This document shows positions 43,099 through 50,602 of a DNA stretch of 64,000 nucleotides, piece after piece. This DNA is from Chitinophagaceae bacterium (GTDB lineage: Bacteria; Bacteroidota; Bacteroidia; Chitinophagales; Chitinophagaceae). The notes under the pieces were generated by a model. It was not told the origin of the DNA and ran no database searches. It worked only from the letters and a program-made list of their open reading frames with translations. Position numbers and translations under genes: made by a program. Positions within the stretch are counted from its first letter, which is position 1. Every line of letters starts with the position of its first letter. The DNA is taken from assembly GCA_019638615.1 (NCBI GenBank), contig JAHBTL010000007.1, positions 124,001 to 188,000 of the forward strand, read 5' to 3'.

Positions 43099-43791
43099 TC
43101 ACAATGTGCTTAATCGCTTTACCAGCTCCCCTACCCCTTCCGTTGCAGGCTTTTCAATAGCAGTTACTCCATGCAATGCAGACAGGTAAGGTATTTTTTT
43201 ATCAATGATGAATTTGGGTATGCCGGATGGAGCATAATTTACCAGTCCGGCGGCGGGGTACACCACGAGCGAGGTGCCTACCACTACAAATATTTCCGCT
43301 GTATCCATTACTGCTATGGCTTTTTCTATCATGGGCACCGGCTCTTCAAACCACACGATATGCGGACGCAACTGCGCGCCGTCTTCCGCTCTGTCTCCCC
43401 AATTGATATCGGCTTTTATATCATACACCAGCCGCTCATTTTTTTCGCTCCTCATTTTAAATATTTCACCATGCAGGTGCAGCACTTTCGTGGAACCTGC
43501 CCTTTCGTGGAGATCATCAATATTCTGGGTAATAATGTGCACGTCAAAATTTTTTTCAAGCTGAGCCAGGCCGAAATGTGCAGCATTGGGTTGAGCTTCC
43601 AGCACGTTTTGTCTGCGCATATTGTAAAAACGGAGCACCAGTTCCGGGTCTTTCTTCCAGGCACGGGGCGTTGCCACATCTTCCACATTGTACCCCTCCC
43701 ATAACCCGTCACTATCCCTGAAAGTTTTCAAACCGCTTTCCGCGCTGATACCTGCGCCGGTCAATACAACCAGTTTCTTTTTTACAGCCAT
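43099..43791 (-). CDS. cobB: Sirtuin-type NAD-dependent protein deacylase without zinc cysteines
   Basis: This 230-residue Sir2-family enzyme has the NAD motif TGAGISAESGLKTFR (11-25), TQNIDDLHERAGS, catalytic His107 in HLHGE, and RPHIVWFEE. Tyr56 and Arg59 (FYNMRR) match the class III Tyr-x-x-Arg that favours desuccinylation and demalonylation. Strikingly, the protein contains no cysteine at all, so the usual structural zinc site (two Cys-x-x-Cys pairs) is absent; the region 110-140 is charged instead. It is likely cytoplasmic and acts on acyl-lysines. Confidence 0.9.
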   Translation of the reverse strand: MAVKKKLVVLTGAGISAESGLKTFRDSDGLWEGYNVEDVATPRAWKKDPELVLRFYNMRRQNVLEAQPNAAHFGLAQLEKNFDVHIITQNIDDLHERAGSTKVLHLHGEIFKMRSEKNERLVYDIKADINWGDRAEDGAQLRPHIVWFEEPVPMIEKAIAVMDTAEIFVVVGTSLVVYPAAGLVNYAPSGIPKFIIDKKIPYLSALHGVTAIEKPATEGVGELVKRLSTL

Positions 43792-43840
43792 ACATTATCC
43801 GATATCGTAAACAAAAAACAATGCCTGAAACTTACTATGC

Positions 43841-44314
43841 TTATTTCCTTGCGGTAAATCCTGCGGGAATATAAAGATCTCCTTTATCGTACATGTTGAT
43901 GTAAATGCTAACGGTATCTTTGCTTCCTTCCCACCATACCCGGTATATATCCAGTAACCCCATATTGTTCAGCAGGCCATTAGGTGTTTTAAAGCTACAG
44001 CAGCTGCCTGCGCGAAAATAAGCGATCGGTTCGCCATTGGGCCCCAGTAATGCATTCAGGAATCTCCTTTCACTAACAGGCCCGATTCTTTCCCTGTTCC
44101 CTCCTGTTTTTACAGGATTTTCTTTTGTATAGCCATAGGTTTTATCAGTTGAAGTTTCTGTGAGCAGATAGGTATCTTCATCAATGAATTCAACTGTATA
44201 CGTGCGCGTATCGCCAATGCCGGGATCTTTATCTTCAGCCTGCGATACCATTTTCTTTTGCGATGAACAGGCAATGAACAGGCAGGCGATGCCTGTAAAA
44301 AAGTATTTCCTCAT
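43841..44314 (-). CDS. Lipoprotein of a Bacteroidota family often mislabelled KDO8P aldolase
   Basis: This 157-residue lipoprotein carries the lipobox LFIAC near residue 16. It shows the family pattern TYLLTETSTDKTYGYTKENP, RRFLNALLGPNGEPIAYFR, SCCSFKTPNG, GLLDIYRVWWEG and INMYDKGDLYIPAGF. Homologues are sometimes named 2-dehydro-3-deoxyphosphooctonate aldolase, but nothing here resembles that TIM-barrel enzyme. The ATG at 44314 is chosen because the signal peptide begins there. A conserved CC pair is visible. Function is unknown. Confidence 0.8.
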   Translation of the reverse strand: MRKYFFTGIACLFIACSSQKKMVSQAEDKDPGIGDTRTYTVEFIDEDTYLLTETSTDKTYGYTKENPVKTGGNRERIGPVSERRFLNALLGPNGEPIAYFRAGSCCSFKTPNGLLNNMGLLDIYRVWWEGSKDTVSIYINMYDKGDLYIPAGFTARK

Positions 44315-44408
44315 GGGGTTATCATTGTTGTTTGCCGCTAAAGATAAATTTTTTGTATACAAAGAAAGAGGAAAGTTAACAGGCAGATGAGATCAGGAAT
44401 AAGCGCAT

Positions 44409-44555
44409 AAAAAAAGCATCAAGTTTAGTTTTCTTTTCCTGCTTTCGCATTCCTTTAATAACTTAACCCGATGCTTTCGTGAGATGCTTCCATCTTCTGA
44501 CGGATTTCCGCGTCTCGAATGTTGCTTCCCTCTGTTTCCAGCTATCAGCAACGAT
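44409..44555 (-). ncRNA. Candidate structured small RNA, copy 1
   Basis: This is a minus-strand RNA of about 147 nt with promoter -33 TTTG (44594-44591), 21 bp, -7 TATCTTTA (44569-44562) and a terminal stem ending in seven T. Predicted pairing: GTTGCT/AGCAAC enclosing CTG-GAAA-CAG, then GAGA/TCTC, then AAAGCATC/GATGCTTT extended by GTTAAGTT/AACTAAACT with one mismatch. Copy 2 at 35080 keeps the arms with compensatory changes and shares AAGCATCGGGTTAAGT. No convincing ORF lies here. Confidence 0.68.
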
Positions 44556-44561
44556 GTACAG

Positions 44562-44683
44562 TAAAGATACGTCAGCCAGACCAGGTTTTCCAAATATTCC
44601 GGCAGCTTACTATGCACCAGCTTTGCACCTGTTTATGCACCTAAAACGGGCATAAACGCAGGTTAAAAGACAGGTTATGCACA
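44562..44683 (-). promoter_or_regulatory. Promoter and TATGCAC iteron-like boxes of small RNA copy 1
   Basis: Promoter as described for copy 1. Upstream are TATGCACC (44611), TTTGCACC (44622) and TATGCACC (44634), spaced 11 and 12 bp apart, and TTATGCACA (44675-44683). The last fits the DnaA-box consensus and is followed by a segment similar to one upstream of copy 2. Confidence 0.55.
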
Positions 44684-44901
44684 TATTCGGCCATGGGATG
44701 AATGCTTGCTTTTTCCTTTTAAAGCGTATTCCAAATTAGCCTCGCGGGCGGGCCCGCAAATTATAGGATATACCCCGGATTTTTTAGCCGCAGATGTACA
44801 GATTAAATCTGCGCATCTGCGGCAGTTTGCCCTCACCCCTTTATCCCCTCCATGGCGAGAGGAATAATGGTGCGAAAATTTGCAATGCACCCTCCTTTTA
44901 A
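44684..44901. repeat. Intergenic region with a long palindrome
   Basis: GCCGCAGATG (44787-44796) pairs with CATCTGCGGC (44814-44823), and CAGAT/ATCTG continues the stem after a 2-nt internal loop. A small GCGGGC-GG-GCCCGC palindrome lies at about 44744. No T-tract follows the larger stem, so it looks like a REP-type repeat rather than a terminator. I see no gene here. Confidence 0.55.
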
Positions 44902-45339
44902 TTATATGGTAGAATGTATATAATTATGCAACTGATCTATCGTTTCCTGTTGAGCCAGGATGGTTTCTTTTACGATATCCAGCACTGATATGACCCCATA
45001 AAAATCATTATCGGTAAAAACCGGCAGGTAACGGATATTGTGTGCGGTCATGATGGTCATACAATCTTCCAAAGTATGCTCAAGCGCTACTTTAGGTAAA
45101 TGCTCAAGCATGATTTCGCTTACCGGGGTGGCATTCGATGATTTACCTAACAGGATCACCTTGCGCGCATAATCTCTTTCCGTAGCCAGCCCGCAATACC
45201 GCCCGTCATAATCAACTACAATTACGGAGCCGATATTTTTTTCAGACATGATCTTCAAGGCTTCAAGCACCGTCGTATCCGGTGTAATGGTAACATTATG
45301 GCGTCCTTTCCTGTGGAAGATGTGAGCAACCGTCCTCAT
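44902..45339 (-). CDS. Two-CBS-domain protein
   Basis: This 145-residue soluble protein consists of two CBS modules: about 12-65 (TVLEALKIMSEKNIGSVIVV, GRYCGLATERDYARKVIL) and about 78-140 (TLEDCMTIMTAHNIRYLPVF, DFYGVISVLDIVKETI). CBS pairs bind adenosine nucleotides and sense energy state. The ATG at 45339 is chosen; an in-frame start 33 bp upstream would add unrelated residues. It is a single gene with no effector domain, so it probably acts in trans on a partner not identifiable here. Confidence 0.9.
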   Translation of the reverse strand: MRTVAHIFHRKGRHNVTITPDTTVLEALKIMSEKNIGSVIVVDYDGRYCGLATERDYARKVILLGKSSNATPVSEIMLEHLPKVALEHTLEDCMTIMTAHNIRYLPVFTDNDFYGVISVLDIVKETILAQQETIDQLHNYIHSTI

Positions 45340-45751
45340 TGTTTTTAGTTTTAGTGGATAAATTCCTGGCAAACAGGGTATATTCTCTGCAAAAAGTTAC
45401 GATAAATCAACGAATTGTATCCAAAATATTGCCAAAAGTTTTACACCGCCATACAGCTATTAAATTTTCGCTGTCTTTCTTTGAAACAGCATCATTGCCT
45501 GCACAAGAATATTCACCTGTTGTGTTAGCATATATCAATCAAATCAAAGTCATAACATCATATACCTGAAATGCAGGCGGCTGGCGGGTTGAAAACCGGA
45601 TTTATCATACAATAAATTCGGATATAATAAGTTAATGTACATGCCGAACGATCATACAATTGCAGAAGATATGGAGCAGAAGCATAAAGGCAATTGACAT
45701 TTGATAATCCGATTTAAAACCAATATTCCAAACCCTACCTATCCTGATATC
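45340..45751. other. Intergenic region, 412 bp, nothing identified
   Basis: AT-rich divergent spacer between the CBS gene and the type IX secretion operon. It must contain promoters for both, but I could not find a convincing TTTG/TAnnTTTG pair and no ORF in it looks real. Confidence 0.5.
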
Positions 45752-47245
45752 ATGAAGAACCGCTACCGCTTTATTTGTTGGCTGTGCTGTATGCTGGTAG
45801 GTATTACAGTGAGCAGGGGCCAGGATTTTCAGCCTTTTTTTGCAAAAGCTGAACCAGTTAATTCAGCCTCGTCCTTACATGCCGGTACGCCCACTGGATC
45901 CTTTTCCTTAAATAGCTTGTCCTTACTGACCGAAGAAAATCCTGAAAAAGCGGAAGGCTGGGCAATCGGCAGTAATCTCATTATCAGCAATCAAACTATT
46001 TGTGAAAATGCAACACCTGCCAGCTTAACCGGTACCTTGCCAACCGGTGGTACCGGTACGTTTGATTATCAGTGGCAAAGCAGTACGGCTTCCGGTACTT
46101 CCGGGTTTTCCAATATACCACTGGCTGCCAGCCAGCATTATGCACCACCGGCCTTAACAACAACAACATGGTACCGCAGGGTGGTGGTTTCAGGAGCGGA
46201 AAGCGATACCTCAGCCTCCATTCAGATCACAGTAAAACCATCGGTCATTAACCTGGTTATTACCAATCCTGATCCTGTCTGCGCACCCCAGGCGGTGGAC
46301 ATCACAGTTCCGGCTATTACCGCCGGCAGCACACCGGGATTAACGCTTACTTATCACACTACATCAACGGGTGGCGCAGTATTAGCAAATCCAAATTCAA
46401 TCAGTGCTGCCACAAGCCTTAATAAAGACTATTATATAAAAGGAACCAACGGGTGCCAAATTGGAGTTGTAAAACCCGTGCGTGTTGTTATCAACAAACA
46501 ACCTACCGTCTCTATCTCATCTCCACCCGGCCCTGTTTGCAAATATTCACCTGTTGTATTAATGGCATTTTCAATCGATGCCGGTACTACAACAACCTGG
46601 CAGAATATCGGCCCGGGTCCTATGGTAACGGTATACCCGCAAGAAACCACCACTTATACTTCGGTTGTAACCATGCCGGTAACAGGGTGTCAGCGGGTAG
46701 TGCCGGTAACAGTAAATGTGAAAGAATTCTCCATGTCCCTGGCTGCCAGTCCGCAGCCTGTAATTGCAGGCAACCCGGTAACATTCACTCCTGGCAGCGC
46801 CACCAGCTTTACTGTAACCGGGTGGCTGCCTGAAAACCTGTTTCCGAGTCAAATCGCTGCCACTCAAACCATTGCTATTCAAGATACTACCCGCACGTTT
46901 TCTGTTATAGGACGCTCGGAAGACGGGTGCCTGGACACGGCAAGCGTAAAAGTAAATATGGACGTAAACACAACAGATGTATTTGTTCCCAACGCGTTTA
47001 CACCTAATAACGATGGCAAGAACGACATTTTCAAAGTGTATGGATCGTCCATTAAAAATATTGAAATGAAGATTTTTGACCAGTGGGGCAGAGCTATTCA
47101 TGAAACCAATAACAACTCAACGGGCTGGGATGGCAACCATAATGGCAAACTGCAACCTGCCGGTACGTATATGTATGTTATCAAAATAAGACTGGAGAAT
47201 GAAGACAGCTTCATAAGGAAAGGAACCATTCATCTGATAAGATAA
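45752..47245 (+). CDS. Type IX secretion cargo with CHU_C (type B) sorting domain
   Basis: This 497-residue secreted protein has a signal peptide (MKNRYRFICW...GITVSRG). Ig/PKD-like beta repeats fill the middle, each centred on VCxPQAVDITVP or VCKYSPVVLMAF-type strands. The C-terminal gliding-motility-associated CHU_C domain is complete: FVPNAFTPNNDGKNDIFKVY, MKIFDQWGRAIHE, GWDGNHNGKLQPAGTYMYVI. This type B domain directs export by the Por/type IX system and retention at the cell surface with a PorP/SprF partner, which is the next gene. It is probably adhesive or structural. No catalytic domain is seen. Confidence 0.9.
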   Translation: MKNRYRFICWLCCMLVGITVSRGQDFQPFFAKAEPVNSASSLHAGTPTGSFSLNSLSLLTEENPEKAEGWAIGSNLIISNQTICENATPASLTGTLPTGGTGTFDYQWQSSTASGTSGFSNIPLAASQHYAPPALTTTTWYRRVVVSGAESDTSASIQITVKPSVINLVITNPDPVCAPQAVDITVPAITAGSTPGLTLTYHTTSTGGAVLANPNSISAATSLNKDYYIKGTNGCQIGVVKPVRVVINKQPTVSISSPPGPVCKYSPVVLMAFSIDAGTTTTWQNIGPGPMVTVYPQETTTYTSVVTMPVTGCQRVVPVTVNVKEFSMSLAASPQPVIAGNPVTFTPGSATSFTVTGWLPENLFPSQIAATQTIAIQDTTRTFSVIGRSEDGCLDTASVKVNMDVNTTDVFVPNAFTPNNDGKNDIFKVYGSSIKNIEMKIFDQWGRAIHETNNNSTGWDGNHNGKLQPAGTYMYVIKIRLENEDSFIRKGTIHLIR

Positions 47246-47282
47246 TTTATCTGAGCAACCTCTTATGGGTAAAAAAGAAGGA

Positions 47283-48284
47283 ATGAAAATTAAATCTTTA
47301 CACATCATTTTTACGGCACTGACAATGGCGGGTAGCTGGTGTACAAATGTTTTGCATGCCCAGGTGGATCCGCATTTTTCCCAGTATTTCATTCAGCCTA
47401 TGTCGCTGAACCCCGCGCTTACCGGCGCCATAGAAGGCGATTACAGGGTATCTGCCGTATGGCGCACGCAATATGCCAATACGTTCTCTACCAAAGGAAT
47501 TTCGGCTGAAATGCCCACCAGCAAGAACATGAATTTCGGCTTAAATATTTTCAATCAATCTTCGTCCGACGGCGCCTACAGCTACACCAATGGCTATATC
47601 AGCATGGCGTATACGGGGGTACGCTTCAAAGATCATTATCTGGTGATGGGAATGCAGGCGGGCATGATCAACCGGAGGTTCAATATAAGCAAGCTGCAGT
47701 TCGGCGATCAGTGGGTTTCGGGAGTAGGATACGATCCCTCCGCGCAAACAACAGAAGTATTTTACAAACCTTCCATATCATCAGTAGACATCAGCGCCGG
47801 GCTTGCCTATTACGATGCTACACCCGATAAAAAGGTAAACGTTTTTGCAGGCGTATCGGCTTATCATCTTACCAAACCGGACGGGCCTTTTATTTCAAAA
47901 GACAGCAAATCTATTTTGCCGATGCGCTACAGCGCTCATGCCGGGGCAAGGATTATGGTAAATGATTTTTTTAATATCGTACCCAACGTTTTGTATATGC
48001 GGCAGGGAAATGTGGACGAGAAAATGGTAGGCGCCTACCTGCAGATCAATGCCAGTGAAAAAACGGACCTGATGCTGGGAGCCAACCTCAGGTTGAATGA
48101 TGCATTGTCTCCGTTTGCAGGGTTTTACTACAAAGGGTTAACGTTCGGACTGAGTTATGATGTTACGGCTTCTACCAAAAATGCAATGGCCATTAACCGC
48201 AACAGCCTTGAAGTGTCTGTATCATACACCTGGTGGAAGAAAAACTCGATACAAACCAAACCATTCTACTGTCCCCGCTTTTAA
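47283..48284 (+). CDS. PorP/SprF-family type IX secretion membrane protein
   Basis: This 333-residue outer-membrane beta-barrel protein has a signal peptide (MKIKSLHIIF...NVLHAQ). The PorP/SprF start QVDPHFSQYFIQPMSLNPALTG is followed by alternating strands to a terminal WWKKNSIQTKPFYCPRF. PorP/SprF proteins anchor CHU_C-type cargo, matching the gene before it. The ATG at 47283 directly follows an AAGGA; a start at 47265 is also possible. A perfect CCGCTTTT/AAAAGCGG palindrome spans its stop and may attenuate read-through into the next gene. Confidence 0.9.
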   Translation: MKIKSLHIIFTALTMAGSWCTNVLHAQVDPHFSQYFIQPMSLNPALTGAIEGDYRVSAVWRTQYANTFSTKGISAEMPTSKNMNFGLNIFNQSSSDGAYSYTNGYISMAYTGVRFKDHYLVMGMQAGMINRRFNISKLQFGDQWVSGVGYDPSAQTTEVFYKPSISSVDISAGLAYYDATPDKKVNVFAGVSAYHLTKPDGPFISKDSKSILPMRYSAHAGARIMVNDFFNIVPNVLYMRQGNVDEKMVGAYLQINASEKTDLMLGANLRLNDALSPFAGFYYKGLTFGLSYDVTASTKNAMAINRNSLEVSVSYTWWKKNSIQTKPFYCPRF

Positions 48285-48307
48285 AAGCGGTTTAAAAATA
48301 ATTAGTT

Positions 48308-50392
48308 ATGTACAAGAATATAGGATGGCATAATGCAAACGGAAAAAATACACTGAAGTTCACCTCAGCCCTGTTCCTGTTTTTTCTTTTGGTATCTGCT
48401 ACTTCCCTCCGGGCACAGGGAGGGAAAGCCGGATACTTTATACAGGCAGAAAAACTCTTCAGCGAAAAAAAATATTACGAAGCCATACAGCATTACGAAA
48501 AGTACCTGAGCACGGAAACCAGCATCGCAGCGCGATCCACTCCTTTTGCTGTAAGAAAAAAATCTCCGGGTAAATCAAACCTGAGCATGCACAACGAGGC
48601 GGTGTATCACCTGGCAGAAAGTTACCGGCATATGAACGATTGGGCCAAGGCCGAGAAATTATACAAAGAAGCTACCGGGTTTTCCAACAGGGCATATCCT
48701 GCAAGTCAGTACTGGTACGGCGTAAGCCTGAGAGCCAATAACAAGCCCGAAGAGGCGCTGGCTGCCTTTACAAGCTTCCAGGAAACATATTATACGATGG
48801 ATGAATTGCTGGTAGGAGCCGATAAAGAGCTTGAAAACCTTAAGTTCCAGCAGGAAGAAAAATCAAAACTGAAAAACGGCTTCTTTGTAACAAAGCAGCC
48901 GGGCGCAGAAAATACGTCAACCTACGCTGCTGCTATTGACGGCGACAGCGTATATTTTACATCTATTTATAAAGATGCGGTCGCGGAAAAACAAGGTAAG
49001 GATTATTTTGTTGCAAGATTGTACAGGTCTACGGGCTATGATGACAATATCGCGGCGAATCCTGAAAAAGTAACTATCCCGGGAGAAGAAGGATCTCATA
49101 TCGGGTTAGCAACTTTTACTCCTGAAGGTAAAAAAATGTTTTTCACCAGGTGGATGGTAGAAAACGGGGCAACGATATCTGCCATATTCAGTTCTGATAA
49201 AACAGATACCGGCTGGTCGAAGCCTGTAAAATTAGACGAGCCTGTTAATATGCCCGGATCTAACAGTACACAGCCTTTTGTTACCACCGATGGCAATTTC
49301 CTGCTGTTCTCGTCTAACCGGCCGGGTGGCGTGGGCAAATACGATTTATGGTATGCCACGCTGGATAGTAACGCCAATGTATTGCTTGTAACCAACATGG
49401 GCAATATCATTAATACTGCCGGGGATGAATTTTCTCCTTCGTATCATACCCTGTACAGGCATCTTTTTTATTCAAGCAACGGGCGTATAGGCATGGGAGG
49501 TTTTGATATATATTATGCAAAAGGAGATTTCCAGTTGTCTAACTGGGAAAAGGTTTCAAATGCCGGAAGCCCCATCAACTCCTCCAAAGATGATTTGTAT
49601 TACGTTCCTACCGATCCTGATAATGTATGGAACACGGGCTTGCTGAGCTCAGACCGTGATACGGATTGCTGCCTGGATGTGTTTAGCGTACGGCAGGACA
49701 ACGCGCAATATGTATCAGGAACTGTAATTGATTGTAAAACAAAGCAACCATTACAGGGTGTATCGCTCATCGTAAAAGACAGTAAAAAAGGAAAAACTGT
49801 ACTCTCGCAGGAAACGGATGCGGAGGGGAAATACAATTTCCAGTTGAAGAATACTTCGCGGTTTGATATAGTGGCCAATAAGCAGGGGTATGAGGAAGCT
49901 ACCGGTAATTACCTGGTTACCATGATTACCGGGAGAGATACCATACAGAATGACGCATTGTGTCTTTCTTTCATCGTTGCCAATCCTTCTAACCCCGAGC
50001 TGGACAACGCGCTCGAAGCATTAAACGAAACTTCTACACTGGCTAAATTCTCTTACAACAAATCCTATGTAGAGGGCAGCTATTACGAAAAGCTGGATTC
50101 ACTTGCCAGACTGATGGAACGTTATCCGGATATTGTCATTGAAATTGGCGGACATACCGACTCAAGAGGTAAAGAATCATATAACCTGATCCTTGCGCAA
50201 AAACGTGTGGACGCGTGTATAAAATATCTCGCTAAGAAAGGCATCAGCAAAGACCGCCTGGTGGGCAAAGCCTATGGTGAATGCTGCCCGCTTGAGCCCG
50301 AAACAATCAACGGCCAGGATAACCCTGCTGCACGTGAAAGGAACAGGAGGGTGGAATACAAGCTGCTGAAAGGCAAAGTGAATGAACAATAG
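48308..50392 (+). CDS. OmpA-family protein with TPR and PD40 repeats (PorE-like)
   Basis: This 694-residue envelope protein has a signal segment (about 18-36), N-terminal TPR pairs (about 40-180), and PD40/WD40-like beta-propeller strands (about 200-440, including LFSSNRPGGVGKYDLWYA and FYSSNGRIGMGGFDIYYA). A carboxypeptidase-regulatory-like Ig domain (about 465-540) and a C-terminal OmpA peptidoglycan-binding domain (IEIGGHTDSRGKESYN, SKDRLVGKAYGECCP) follow. This order matches PorE-like linkers of the type IX system. It completes the CHU_C-PorP/SprF-OmpA operon. Confidence 0.9.
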   Translation: MYKNIGWHNANGKNTLKFTSALFLFFLLVSATSLRAQGGKAGYFIQAEKLFSEKKYYEAIQHYEKYLSTETSIAARSTPFAVRKKSPGKSNLSMHNEAVYHLAESYRHMNDWAKAEKLYKEATGFSNRAYPASQYWYGVSLRANNKPEEALAAFTSFQETYYTMDELLVGADKELENLKFQQEEKSKLKNGFFVTKQPGAENTSTYAAAIDGDSVYFTSIYKDAVAEKQGKDYFVARLYRSTGYDDNIAANPEKVTIPGEEGSHIGLATFTPEGKKMFFTRWMVENGATISAIFSSDKTDTGWSKPVKLDEPVNMPGSNSTQPFVTTDGNFLLFSSNRPGGVGKYDLWYATLDSNANVLLVTNMGNIINTAGDEFSPSYHTLYRHLFYSSNGRIGMGGFDIYYAKGDFQLSNWEKVSNAGSPINSSKDDLYYVPTDPDNVWNTGLLSSDRDTDCCLDVFSVRQDNAQYVSGTVIDCKTKQPLQGVSLIVKDSKKGKTVLSQETDAEGKYNFQLKNTSRFDIVANKQGYEEATGNYLVTMITGRDTIQNDALCLSFIVANPSNPELDNALEALNETSTLAKFSYNKSYVEGSYYEKLDSLARLMERYPDIVIEIGGHTDSRGKESYNLILAQKRVDACIKYLAKKGISKDRLVGKAYGECCPLEPETINGQDNPAARERNRRVEYKLLKGKVNEQ

Positions 50393-50441
50393 CTACAAAA
50401 GGTTGCCGTGCGGCTCTTCTGCGCTGCAAACCTTACCCGCT

Positions 50442-50585
50442 GTGTGAAGCGCCCTCGCTTCACACATAAATGATGTAGCCTCCGGCTACGGCTATAATCG
50501 CCGGAGGCGATAAGATAGCTGTGCGAGGCGAGGACGCCTCGCACAGCAAGGCGATAATACAGTGGTACGAAGCGAGGACGCTTCG
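50442..50585. repeat. Cluster of four palindromic repeats
   Basis: Four hairpins lie in series. GTGTGAAGCG/CGCTTCACAC has a CCCT loop (50442-50465). GCCTCCGGC/GCCGGAGGC spans 50478-50508. A 13-bp GCTGTGCGAGGCG/CGCCTCGCACAGC has an AGGA loop (50518-50547). CGAAGCG/CGCTTCG also has an AGGA loop (50568-50585). The shared loops suggest a REP-like family. They lie between two convergent genes and may also terminate transcription. Confidence 0.8.
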
Positions 50586-50602
50586 CTCAGCAAAGACCAA
50601 TA

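Noticed and set aside
43841-44314. Identification as KDO-8-phosphate aldolase
   Set aside because: Related proteins carry that name in annotations, but this is a short lipoprotein without aldolase motifs.
44787-44823. Long palindrome as a terminator
   Set aside because: No T-run follows on either strand, so a REP-type repeat is a better call.
46571-47101. 176-residue ORF opposite the CHU_C gene
   Set aside because: It overlaps a gene with clear domains and is itself unrecognisable.
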